DNA from: Lunularia cruciata
Lineage: Eukaryota; Streptophyta; Marchantiopsida; Lunulariales; Lunulariaceae
Direction of reading: 5' to 3'
DNA: 64,000 nt
Assembly: GCA_948567375.1 (NCBI GenBank)
Contig: OX419755.1
Coordinates: forward strand, 32,555,001 to 32,619,000
The notes beneath the pieces were generated by a model. The model did no database searches. It worked only from the letters and a program-made list of their open reading frames with translations, and was not told the DNA's origin. Positions 52,895-63,522 of this stretch are shown here, one piece after another. Position 1 is the stretch's first letter. Each line of letters starts with the position of its first letter. Position numbers and translations under genes: made by a program.

Positions 52895-53586
52895 TGTAAC
52901 ACCCATTTGTGCATGTGTGTGGTATTGTGATATTTAGCTTGGTATTACAAGTACTTAAGAGATATTATTTATATAGAGATAAAGGATGGTTCTATATTAG
53001 TCATGGTTAGCTAAAGTTATTTGTAGCTAAGATAGAGAGGACTTTACTTTAGAGGAAGTAGAAAAGATGAGCACCACTATTTTGGATTTTAGTGTGTTGA
53101 CTTGGCATTACTCCTAGGTGTTTGGCTTTGAGGAAAGAGTTGAGAACTCTTGGGCCCGCAAGCCTTTTTGTTTTGGATTCTTCTTTAGTCCAAGGATAGC
53201 CCATGTGAAGGAATCCTTGACTTAGTGGTTGGGTCAAGATAAGACCACATGCTTAGGGGAATATGCCCATGTGAATGGATAATCCCTTCTACTTTTTGAC
53301 TTTACTTGACTTTTAGTCTAGTAACTTGAGTTACTACAGTAATGAGTAACTTTGGTACGTAACTATTTCACAAGTATATAAACAAGGGGTGAGGGGGTAC
53401 TCATCATCCTTTCATTTGAAACTATCTCTATCTCATTAAGTTCTCTAGTGAGCAATGTCTTGAGTCTTGGAGTGTTAGCCTTGGAGGAGTATGATGGAGT
53501 TGGGGTTCCTTGCCTTCTTAGTCCATGGTGCGCTACCATAATAGCCATCAGAGGATTATCCTAAGTGAGAGACAGACCGGCTCACA
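52895..53586 (+). repeat. 5' LTR of copy B
   Basis: It begins TGTAACACCC and ends GGCTCACA. The TATA-like TATATAAA lies at 53375-53382. It is 692 bases, equal in length to the 3' LTR. Confidence 0.95.
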
Positions 53587-53606
53587 TTTTTGGTTCCGTT
53601 GCCAGG
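53587..53606 (+). other. primer binding site, Tat/Athila type (diverged)
   Basis: TTTTTGGTTCCGTTGCCAGG directly follows the LTR. It resembles the TTTTTGGCGCCGTTGCCGGG of plant Tat/Athila elements with about three changes, from memory of the family. Confidence 0.75.
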
Positions 53607-53990
53607 ACCTCTCTAGAAGGCAAGATAATGTTCCGCGTTCAATTCTACATTAGGCAGAAGGAGGCTATGAGAGCTCACTTGGAGAGAACATGAGGAGAGG
53701 AGAGGGCTAAACTTATATTAGAGAACCAAGATCCATTTGTATACCCTATAGTTCATTATGATGTCTTTGAGGTGATTTTGTACATCTTGTACACATGAGA
53801 GGAATTGGAGAGATTGTGTGAGGTGGATTGCGGATTTTGGGGATTAAGGTGATTCTGGGCAAAATCTCAAGTTTGAGATCTGGACTTGAAATTTCTACAC
53901 ATGATAGCTTGGGTTATCTTTCAGTTAGCACACTTGAAATTATTGTGAGAGCTAGTATGCACACTAGGCTAAAATTTTTGAAAGTTGAGA
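53607..53990 (+). other. copy B leader or replaced gag 5' part, no protein recognised
   Basis: About 380 bases between the PBS and the first gag homology with copy A (AAATTAGAAGCAAGGTGAG). I find no counterpart in copy A and no open frame with gag features, so the N-terminal half of gag is missing. Confidence 0.6.
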
Positions 53991-54500
53991 CCATAAATTA
54001 GAAGCAAGGTGAGATATGAGAAACTTTCTTCCAAGGTTGAAGCTATCAAGATCGCAGTTCGTATAGAGGAGAGTTTGGAAGGGGATGAGAGTGATTTGGT
54101 GGTGAAGGAGGTTGTGCATCCTCCTCAAGGCTACAAGTATGGTGGAACTTCTGATACTTTGGTGGCAAGGGTTGCACCACAAGTAGTGGTTGCTCCAGTT
54201 CTTGCACCTCCACCAAAAGATCCACTTCAAACCATCACAAAACAACGTGCGGATCTCAAGATCAATGTGGTGCAACTATGGGAGAAGAAGAGGTTGATCA
54301 GAATGTAGGGAGAGGGCCTAGGAGTTATGGAAACTATCCATATAGAGCAGGCCAACCAGCCAACAATTTCAATGATAGAAATTATTTTGGTTGTGGAGGA
54401 AGAGGCCATATCCAAAGGAATTGCCCAAGTTCCACTTACCATGGAGGAAGTGGTTATGAGGGAGCCAATAGAGGAAAAGAGGGAGGTTGTGAACCCAAGT
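53991..54500 (+). pseudogene. gag C-terminal fragment of copy B
   Basis: Parallel to copy A from KVEAIKIAVRIEESLEG to the zinc knuckle near 54385-54425. Here the knuckle reads Y-F-G-C-G-G-R-G-H-I-Q-R-N-C, so its first Cys is Tyr, a different lesion from the one in copy A. A frameshift lies near 54285. Confidence 0.85.
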
Positions 54501-56170
54501 GGCTCCTAATCCCAACAAAGGTAAGGGGATATCATCCATAGATGTGGTTGAGAGCAAGTATGAGAAGGGAGAGTGCTCAAACTCCAAGGGTCTTAATTTG
54601 GAGCTTTTGGCACAAGAGAAGAAGAGAGCTCATTTTGTAGAGGATGTTCACTCTTCTCAAGGATTCACTCCAAGCAAGGATACTCCTATGTCTACTAAGA
54701 GCACTTGCACCTCAACACCATCAACAACAAAGACTCCAAGGAAGAAGTTGGGGATAGAGGACTTCTTGATCTCAAAGCAACAATGGAACTACAATGTGTT
54801 GGAGGATGTTGGTAGTCACAAGGCTAACATCACAGTGGGCCAATTAATTGCTTTGAACCCTACCTTGAGAAAGGAGCTTAGAGATGGTTTGAGTTCTACA
54901 AGGAGCAAGAGGAAGAAGAAGGCAAAAGTTCTAGTATCAATGGGGGTGGTGGATGCCAAGCCAACACCATGGGAGGCTTGTGAATATGCCTCCAAGATTG
55001 ATATGAGAGTGAATGGTCACAACATCAAGGATGCATTGGTTGATGGAGGATCAGCAGTAAATGCCATGTCAGAAAGGTTGTTGAAGAAGTTGGGTATGAT
55101 ACCCTCAAGACCTTCAACATTTGTGGTGAGCATGGCAAACAAGCAACAAGTTAGACCAGTAGGGGTGATGGATAAAGTGGTATTTTCAGTTATGGGAGTT
55201 CAAAATCTCATGACTTTCCTAAGTCTTGAAGGATTCAAGCTATTACTTACTTCTTGGGAGGCCATGGTTGAGAGCAGCACGCACAACTGATTGATGGCAC
55301 AAAGGGTACTTGAAGATTGGGCCATCAAACCATAGAGTCACAGTTCCTGTGACTAACACCACCAACACTTCACATTCAGATACACCATCTTCTGATTATT
55401 GGGAATCAGATTCTGAAGAAGGAGCTTCAGGTGTGGACACAAGCATGGAAGAGGAGACTTCCACAAAAGAGGATGAATTTGAATCTGATTCAGATGTGTA
55501 TCCTTTGTGTGCTATGGATTTTGCACCTAAGCCAGAGGTTTTGAAGGACCCAAAAAAATCACCATTGACACTTGAGGAGGTAGAGAGAAGGTTATCTACC
55601 CTCAAGTATGGCCCAAATGTTACCAAGGAGGAGAAGGTGAGATTTGAGGAGATTTTCCGCAAGTTCATCCATGTGTTTGCTTTTAGTTACAAGGATTTGA
55701 AGGAAGTAACCTTGGAGGAGCACAAGATAGAGGTGGAGTCACATGCAAGACCAATCCGCCAAAAAAAATGTCACATTAGCCCACCAATATCTTTGGTTGT
55801 GAAGGAGGAGATTAATAAGCTCAAGGAGGCGGGATTTATCTTTGAGGTAGAGAATTCAGAATGGGTGTCTCCAATTGTCATTGTGAAGAAAAAGAATGGC
55901 AAGCTTCGGGTATGTGTGGATTACAAAAAGCTCAATGTTGTTACCAAGAAGGACTACTACCCATTGTCATTCATTGATGAGATCTTGGAGGAGGTTGCAG
56001 GTCATGAGAGGTACAGTTTTGGAGATGGTTATAGTGGATATAACCAAATCAAGATTGCACGAGAGCATCAACAACTCACCACATTCACCACACCTTGGGG
56101 AACTTACGCTTTCAAGGTCATGCCTTTTGGGCTTTGAAATGCTCCAGCCACATTCCAACAGTTCATGAAC
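54499..56170 (+). pseudogene. protease and truncated reverse transcriptase of copy B
   Basis: The protease active-site block ALVDGGSAVNAMS is near 55033. A one-base insertion near 55219 breaks the frame before the LLLGRPWL-type block. RT from about 55740 has VSPIVIVKKKNGKLRVCVDYKKLN, the motif A Asp in FGDGYSGYNQI and TYAFKVMPFGL. A TGA lies near 56137, where copy A has TGC. At about 56174 it jumps in frame from FMNKV to ALEDKEALKAFEELK, losing the FIDD catalytic pair and the following palm/thumb. Confidence 0.9.
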
Positions 56171-57991
56171 AAGGTAGCTTTGGAGGACAAGGAGGCTCTC
56201 AAAGCTTTTGAGGAGCTCAAGCAATCCCTTGTTGTAGCTCCAATTCTTGCTAAACCTGATTGGAGTAAGCCTTTCATCCTCTACACTGATGCTTCTAATG
56301 TTGCTATAGGATGCACTCTTAGTCAATTAGACCAAGATGGGCATGATCATCCAATAGCTTATGCTAGTAGGCAGATGGTTTTAGCAGAGAAGAACAACTT
56401 TGTCACGGAGAGAGAAGGGTTGGCAATGATCTTTGGTCTCAAGAAGTTTAGACACTACTTGATTGGAGGGAAAGCCACCATTGTCACAGATCACAAGGCT
56501 TTGAAGTACATCTTCAACAAGCCTAATGTTGAAGGGAGACTAGCAAGGTGGATGAGACTCTTGTCTGAGTATGACTACACCATTGAGGATAGGCCAGGAA
56601 AGAAACATGCAAATGTTGATTTGTTATCTAGAGCCTATGATCATGATAGAGATGAGCCAGTGGATGATTCCTTCCCGGATGAGGAGCTCATGACAATCTC
56701 AATCACTCAAGAGGTTCCAATGGAGTACAAGGAGATTGTGGATTTTGTGACAAGAGGTAACTATCCAGAAGGGATGCATGCTAGGGAGAGGAAGGCCCTT
56801 GCAGCAAGATCTAGACCTTACACAATGGTGGAGGATATTCTTTTTCACCAAGGAGCAGATGGTCTACTTCAAAGAGCAGTGGGTAAGGAAGAGTCCATCC
56901 TACTCATAAAGGAGTTTCATGAAGGTTTAGTATATGGAGGACACTTTGCAGGAAAGGTGACTGCTTTCAAGATTCTAGATGCAGGTTACCATTGGAGAGG
57001 GATTTTCAAGGATTGTCTTGATTATTGCAAAACTTGTCATGTTTGTCAAGCTTTTGCTAGAAATTCTACATCCACTCCACCACTTAGATCAATTCCATTG
57101 CTAGGACCTTTTGAGAAGTGGGGAATTGATTTTGTAGGTCCTCTCAATAGAACCCCAAGGAACAATCGGTACATTGTGGTAGTTATTGATTACCTTACCA
57201 AGTGGGTTGAGGCTAGACCATTGAGGGACAAGAATGAAGATGAAGTGGGTAGATTTCTTTATGAACGCATTATCACTAGGTTTGGATGTCCTTTGGAGTT
57301 GGTTTCTGATAGAGGAGGAGAGTTTACAAGAAGCATTACTACAGCCATGCTACAACATTTCTCTATCACACATAGAGTAACTACATCCTATAAGCCAAAT
57401 TCCAATGGCTTGGCAGAGAGAACCAATCAGACCTTGTGCATGATGTTGGCCAAAGATGCAGAAATGGAGGGGGCTAAACATCATTGGGACAAGAGGATTC
57501 ATGCAGTTTTGTGGGAGTATAGGACAACCATGAAGACTTCCACTAGATATTCTCTATTTCAATTGGTGTATGGTATTGAGTCTACCTTACCTATTCACTT
57601 TGATCTTCCTACCTTCCAAACCATTCATAGGAGATTGAAGAAAGCACAAGGAGGTGATGCAGAGAAGTCAAGGAAGGATCAACTCATGGAGTTGGAAGAG
57701 GCAAGAGCAATTGCTATGGTTCGAGTGGAGCAAGCCCAAAGGAAACAAAAGGAGAGCTATGACAAGAGGCAAGGCAAGAAGAAGGTGGAGCCTTTCAAAG
57801 AAGGTGATTGGGTAATGTTGTTTGATTCTATTTGATTCAAGAGAGTGCAAAAGAAGTTTTTGCCTAAGTACTTTGGACCTTTCATAATAGAGAAGGTGTG
57901 GGACAATTACCCCTATGATCTCAAGGATTTGGGAGGAAGACACTTTGATAGGATTAACCATGATAAGTTGAAGATGTACCATAGAAGGTAG
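56165..57991 (+). pseudogene. RNase H and integrase of copy B
   Basis: One open frame of about 556 codons (56165-57835). It covers RNase H with YTDASNVAIG (catalytic Asp intact), TEREGLAMI and TDHKALKYIF. It continues into integrase with HEGLVYGGHFAGK...CKTCHVCQ, IDFVGPL, SDRGGEFTRS and NSNGLAERTNQTL. The three core acidic residues are present. A CGA-to-TGA stop at 57833-57835 cuts off the C-terminal DNA-binding end, which continues in frame to the TAG at 57989-57991. This is the best preserved coding stretch in the window's retroelements. Confidence 0.9.
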
Positions 57992-58039
57992 AGAGGCCTC
58001 CCCTTTGAGGACAAAGTGAAAACTTAGTCCGGGGGTAAA

Positions 58040-58731
58040 TGTAGCACCCATTTGTGCATGTGTGTGGTATTGTGATATTTAGCTTGGTATTACAAGTACT
58101 TAAGAGATATTATTTATATAGAGATAAAGGATGGTTCTATATTAGTCATGGTTAGCTAAAGTTATTTGTAGCTAAGATAGAGAGGACTTTACTTTAGAGG
58201 AAGTAGAAAAGATGAGCACCACTATTTTGGATTTTAGTGTGTTGACTTGGCATTACTCCTAGGTGTTTGGCTTTGAGGAAAGAGTTGAGAACTCTTGGGC
58301 CCGCAAGCCTTTTTGTTTTGGATTCTTCTTTAGTCCAAGGATAGCCCATGTGAAGGAATCCTTGACTTAGTGGTTGGGTCAAGATAAGACCACATGCTTA
58401 GGGGAATATGCCCATGTGAATGGATAATCCCTTCTACTTTTTGACTTTACTTGACTTTTAGTCTAGTAACTTGAGTTACTACAGTAATGAGTAACTTTGG
58501 TACGTAACTATTTCACAAGTATATAAACAAGGGGTGAGGGGGTACTCATCATCCTTTCATTTGAAACTATCTCTATCTCATTAAGTTCTCTAGTGAGCAA
58601 TGTCTTGAGTCTTGGAGTGTTAGCCTTGGAGGAGTATGATGGAGTTGGGGTTCCTTGCCTTCTTAGTCCATGGTGCGCTACCATAATAGTCATCAGAGGT
58701 TCATCCTAAGTGAGAGACAGGCCGGCTCACA
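58040..58731 (+). repeat. 3' LTR of copy B
   Basis: It begins TGTAGCACCC directly after the tract AGTCCGGGGGTAAA and ends GGCTCACA. About five differences from the 5' LTR are seen by eye: one at base 5, and four in the last 50 bases. Confidence 0.95.
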
Positions 58732-58735
58732 GATC
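58732..58735. other. right target-site duplication of copy B (GATC)
   Basis: Matches 52891-52894. Confidence 0.85.
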
Positions 58736-59345
58736 CCACTCTAACTGCATCTAACAATACAACAGGTCCTATCCAAGAATGGACCTTATGTGTACTCACC
58801 ACCACTTTGGTGTGAGAATCACCCATCAAAGGAGTGTTCTCCAAAAGGTAAGCTAGAGAAATGGACTAATGAAACTAGAGATGTCGTAGTATCCGTAACA
58901 TCTCCCAAAACACACTAGGACAAAGATCCTGAAGACCCAAACCTCTACCAGCACGTGTATGTCCTTGACATGGCCATCCAGAAATCACCAAGTGAATAGG
59001 CCCATGTCTCTCCAGATCATACGCTCCCAGTAAGGAAATGTCTACTAGTAGGGCCTTTTGGTAACCTTTGACTACTGACATCACCAAGTGAATAGGCCCA
59101 TGTCTCTCCAGATCATGCACCCCTAGTAAGGAAATGTCTACTAGTAGGGCCTTTTGGTAACCTTTGACTGCTGATATCGGTAATAATTCTGGATATTGAT
59201 AGGCCAAGTGTGCCGCATGATGTAGAGAGACGTGCCTAGCAGTCTCATCTCTCTTTACATACAAGTACCTCTGTACTTGTATACCTGCCTGTAATAATGC
59301 AACTAGTCTAGTGCTAATCCCACCAAACAACTCCAATAGACATAT
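58736..59345 (-). pseudogene. C5 DNA methyltransferase, N-terminal part (motifs I to VI)
   Basis: Minus strand. Motif I reads LELFGGISTRL near 59330-59300 (Phe-Gly-Gly kept, the third Gly of FGGIG is Ser). RYLYVKRDETAR follows as the motif II region. Motif III/IV comes as GPIHLVISGWPCQGHTRAGRG, with the catalytic Cys codon at 58968-58970. LGLQDLCPSVFWEML is the loop after it. Motif VI is YLLENTPLMGD, with the Glu codon at 58841-58839. These are the residues that attack C6 and contact the target cytosine in this enzyme family. Two TAG stops (58867-58879) lie between motifs IV and VI. A 96-base in-frame tandem duplication precedes motif IV. The frame enters motif VIII across the copy B insertion. 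Confidence 0.85.
58984..59175 (-). repeat. 96-bp in-frame tandem duplication inside the methyltransferase
   Basis: 58984-59079 and 59080-59175 are nearly identical. Each encodes a 32-residue unit with VKGYQKALLVDISLLG and DLERHGPIHLV. It duplicates the segment just before the catalytic motif IV. Confidence 0.95.
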
Positions 59346-60110
59346 CCACTCTATTGGATACTACTAAGCAATGAATGTGGTATCCAAAGGTATCAAAGTA
59401 ATCAACCCTGGAGGCTCATCCTCACACTTATCTCTTGATGGTATGAAGGCTCCACTCCAAGCATGCTGCACCAACTAATCTGCATGTTGTTGCAATGCCG
59501 CTTCTGAACTCCACAATGGAATATCCAAGGTGGATGGAACAATCCCACTCATACTCCAAATCCAAGTGATCTCCTCTAGTACTAGAGTATCCTCTGCATG
59601 GGCATTCCCCTCCAACAAGTCACCAGGCCAAGTAATTACACCACTGAAAGCTAAAACTGATGTTGCTATGGTCCCGGACTATAGTGAGCCAAGACTGCCA
59701 CTACTGAAGCGTACTGGTAGACGACATACCTGTCCCTCACCAGAATACCAACCTGGTCTATAGGAGGTTGTCTCCTCTCAATAGTCAATGTTGAAACCCA
59801 TGGGGTATAACACTGCTCCCCCAACTAGCACATCATATGACTCAACTATTGTTGCAATAGCCTGAGCTCTCACAACCGGGCTATCAGTCGGATGACCAGG
59901 CTGAACCTGGACAACAAGCTCTCCACGTGTAATGTACTATCTCAAACCACCACCTAGAGATGTCTAGATCTAAAATGGACACCTCTCTACATCGGTCTTC
60001 CGTAACTCTACATCGACAACTACAGCCTTCCCCAACATAAGAGGTTGTGCACCAGAGTCTCACAAGACTCTTTGTGGTGTATAGACCTTCCTTGAAGGTC
60101 ACACCAAATG
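59346..60110 (-). pseudogene. aspartic protease and linker of the methyltransferase-bearing element
   Basis: Minus strand. Near 60060-60000 the reading gives RVL, a stop, DSGAQPLMLGKAVV, the active-site Asp-Ser-Gly of a retropepsin. SPVVRAQAIATIVESYDVLV follows near 59880, and then VGGAVLYPMGF, the second half. Several stops are present. The stretch 59770-59346 (ITLIPLDTTF just before motif I) links protease and methyltransferase without a break in coding similarity, arguing for one polyprotein. Confidence 0.75.
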
Positions 60111-61900
60111 GAAAATCCCCCTCTAGTTATCCAATAGAACAACACTAGGTGTGAACCTTGCTCTCTCAAAGGCCGGTCTAGCTAGCAACTCCTCCAGTCT
60201 AGCCGTTGTTGCTTGCCATAAACCATTGGTAGTTGAACGGATCTCATGCTCCTCAACCAAGTCAGCTCCACTATCAACCACCTCTACTCTAATAGTAGAA
60301 ACCGCATCATCCCTACTCTCACACAGCATGGTAGCCAACCAAAACTCTAGGGTTGGTTCAATTCATGTCACTGGCCGAAAACAAAGAACACCGCATAATC
60401 AGCTGAGCCGCCTCCAACATCATGCTAGACTCAGTCTGTGTAGTAGTAGGTGGTTGACTAGTAGGTAGTCCATCATGCACTCCATCACCACCTATCACAC
60501 TTGCACTTGGACGTCTAGGAGCCATGGATGTCGTCTGCAATGCCTCAAATAGTGTGAAAGACTATGGAAGTCTGACCTATCTCCCAACCTCTCCTCTCTT
60601 TAGGTCCAACTCCAATGATGCTCCTCTAGGCTTTGAAGCATGTACCGCACTCCTACTCACTATTGCAGATGCATCTCTCTATGTTACTTTGCACATGAAG
60701 TCCAAAGCACCTTTATCACCAACATATGAGGTGGAAGCCTCATCACCCAAATCTGATCTCCTCTGAGCAGTAGCCATACTAGCCAATCTTTGCTCCAATT
60801 GCTCAATCCAAGTAGCCATAGTTGTATCAGAAGTAAGGGCAGGTATTGCACCCCTACTAGGTGTAGATCCTCTACCACCACCTTTACCACCTTGTCCTCC
60901 ATGAACTAGAGCTCCTCTACTACCTGCCATAGCAGCCCTACCACTCCATAACTCTGGGTGTAGGTCAAAACATTGGTCACTAGTGTGACCAAATCTATGG
61001 CAATGCTCACATTGCCTTTGTGCTGGCTATGATGCACCAAAGGTATCAAGTCCACTACCCTGAGTACACTCTCTCTGATGGTGAGGTCCACCACAAGTCC
61101 AACAAGCAACACCACCACTCATTAGCTACTACTGACCCAAAAATGAAGGTAAGGGTCTAACTCCACTAGGCCCTCCACTTGCTCTATAGGATCTAGGATG
61201 TCCACCTTGTCCTCAAAAACCAACTAGGCTTGGTGCACTCTGCTACACTCTAGAAGAAGTCATAGTCATGGATGAGGTCTCCCTACCAAATCCAAATGTC
61301 ACCACTCTCTCCTTGACCATGTTGAGCTCAATACACTCAAGCAAACCAAAGACCACTGCCAAAGTAGGCAAAGTAGCCTATAACAACGTAGCATCATGAA
61401 CTTTACCTTGCAACTCCTTGTCGAGTATCCCATACCAAAACAAGACTACCCAAGCCTCAGTAACTCCTTGAGTGAAACTGATCAGCCGCCTCATGTGAGT
61501 GTATGCCTCACGTATGCTCTCTCTAGCCTTCCAATGGAACTCTTGCAAGCTCCTCAGCTTGTCAATCCGCACTCCCTGGTAGTTCTACCTCAAACACTAG
61601 AAGAACTCCACCATGGAGTTAAACCCCGGGACCACACCACCTCCTATAGTGGTACCTCCACTCGTAGTAGCACTATCTCCAGCTAGTGCACCTCCACTAG
61701 CTCCACTAACACTACTTGAGCTAGAACTCATAAGAACAGCCAATCTACTCTTGGCCACCAAACCTGAAGTGATAGAGACATAGTTTGGAGACCAATATTG
61801 TCTTTATAACTCAATCTCCTCCAAATGAACTCTCCTAAACTCATGGTAGTCATCCATCGGCAGACCCTCTAGATGCTAAAACAACCTTTTCCATGCCATG
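60111..61900 (-). pseudogene. gag of the methyltransferase-bearing element
   Basis: Minus strand. 61572-61378 encodes the capsid-like helical part (RSLQEFHWKARESIREAYTH, WYGILDKELQGKV). Two zinc knuckles lie at 61104-60970: CWTCGGPHHQREC and CEHCHRFGHTSDQC. 60930-60679 encodes a Gly-rich linker and a helix (WIEQLEQRLASMATAQRR). Stops and frameshifts are frequent. The order capsid, double knuckle, Gly-rich linker, protease fits one gag-pol frame. Confidence 0.75.
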
Positions 61901-63522
61901 AAGGGTGTGAATAGAGTCAAGTTCCACATCTATTGTAGATCACACCAACTATCAAACTCCTAGATGAAGTCATCCAACTCAATGGTACCCACTGTACCAA
62001 AATAACGCCTAGGGCCTTTGGAGGCCCCTAAATCTTGTCCATGTCCTACAACAATAGTGCGGACACACCAAGTACACTCTCAATTGAATCAACTCCTATA
62101 TCAAACTCCAACTCGGAGTCAATCTCCTCCCTCACTAGGACCTAAGATATAGGCTAATATCAAGTACCACTCCAAGTAAACCCACTAAGTACTATAGGTC
62201 TATCTCCTTTGGAATCCTCCAAGAAATTTGTCATGACAAAGTAATTGCAACCGCAAATTGCAAGAGCAAACCAAAACCACAATTTGCAACTGCAAGTCGC
62301 AACCGCAAGTACCCCACCAAGTGTCAATACCAACTAAGCACCACCCACTAATGTAACTCTAATTGAGATAACTACACTAGGAGAAAGTGCAACTTGTAAC
62401 TTGCCATCACAACACGCACTCTCACGGTCTGCAAGTGATCACTTCTTGCCTCACCAAAGAGAAAAAAAAGATAGTCTGACTAGTCATCACTCCAGCCTCA
62501 CTACCAAGAGCACACCAGACTACCAAACCCTCAAAAGTTAGGGCACCTCACACAAACGTGGTGCACAAATAGGAAGCAAAGAATGGAGGGGTCCAATCAC
62601 AAGAAATCTAAATGAAAACCGTCCATCTCATAAAACAACACGGGATTGACTTTGCCACCATTTGGCATTTGAGATAAGAGAAGTTAGTATTTAAGTCCTA
62701 AGCTACAAGGATCAACAAGAATGAGATCAAATTGCCTCTCCTAGCCAAAGCTACAAGTGTATAGATAACAGTGGCCCAGTCACTAAGACAACAAGTGAGG
62801 GTGGACCAATTGGCTAAGGCACCAGTCTAGGAACAAGATATCTAGGGGTCAAACCCTATGGCACACAATCTAGCAAGATGGGCAGATTTTTCCAACCAAT
62901 GACCAAGATCTACTCTAAACTAGCTAGCCTCATGCTAGCAAGTTGGGTCTTCGTAGCCTCTCATAGCTCACAGCCCTATGCCTCGAAGCCTCTAAACACC
63001 AAAATTCAACCAAATGAGGCTTTTCTTCTTGCCACTTTGAACCTCTTCCAAAATTTGGCAAAAATCCTCCAAACTAGCAAAACTCCTCCAAATCTGGCCA
63101 AAATCTGATGTAAACCGTAAAGTTGGTTGACCACCAAATCCTCCGCTAACTCTTCATTTGAGCCAAATTGAAAACACGAGTTTCTCCAAATCACAAATTC
63201 ATGAAAATAGCTTCCCAACTCCCCCTTCAATTTTACTTTTTGAGCTCAACTTGCAACAAATTGGTCTTGCCTTCACCTCTTGAGTGCAAAATCATAACCA
63301 CCGCTCAAAATTTGCTCCTTCTGTGCCCAAAAATTGGCCAATGCTTCCGCACACTGTCTGCCTTACTACCAAATCTCCATCAAGCAACAAGCTTTTGCAC
63401 ACTAGGGAAAAACTGAACTTTGATTGAGCTATCAACGATCCACCAAGCTTGGAGATACCACCAAGACTCAAAGTTCCTACACCCAATTTCCCCTTGATTT
63501 CACTTCTTTGATGTTATTAGAT
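61901..63522 (-). other. 5' leader region of the methyltransferase-bearing element
   Basis: Lies between gag and the 5' LTR. I found no protein and no convincing tRNA primer site next to the LTR end at 63523 (the adjoining minus-strand sequence is AATCTAATAACATC). Confidence 0.5.

Larger units (their letters stand above)
52895..58731 (+). mobile_element. young Ty3/gypsy element copy B (Tat/Athila-like), non-autonomous
   Basis: Two 692-bp LTRs (52895-53586 and 58040-58731) differ at about five positions by eye, roughly 99.3% identity, so the insertion is recent. Flanking GATC duplications are intact. Interior order is PBS, shortened gag, protease, RT, RNase H and integrase. Relative to copy A, an in-frame deletion of about 380 bases removes the RT segment with the catalytic Asp pair. 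The 5' part of gag is also absent or replaced. Stops lie near 56137 and 57833, with a frameshift near 55219. It therefore probably moved with enzymes supplied by another copy. Confidence 0.93.

Noticed and set aside
56165-56200. Intron in copy B RT instead of a deletion
   Set aside because: The AAGGTA at the left edge resembles a donor but is retained after the junction, and the right edge lacks an AG acceptor in copy A. A plain deletion fits better.
58875-59336. A host DNMT gene unrelated to the retrotransposon
   Set aside because: Methyltransferase motifs continue on both sides into protease and RT similarity in the same strand and order, and LTRs bracket the whole, so it belongs to the element.
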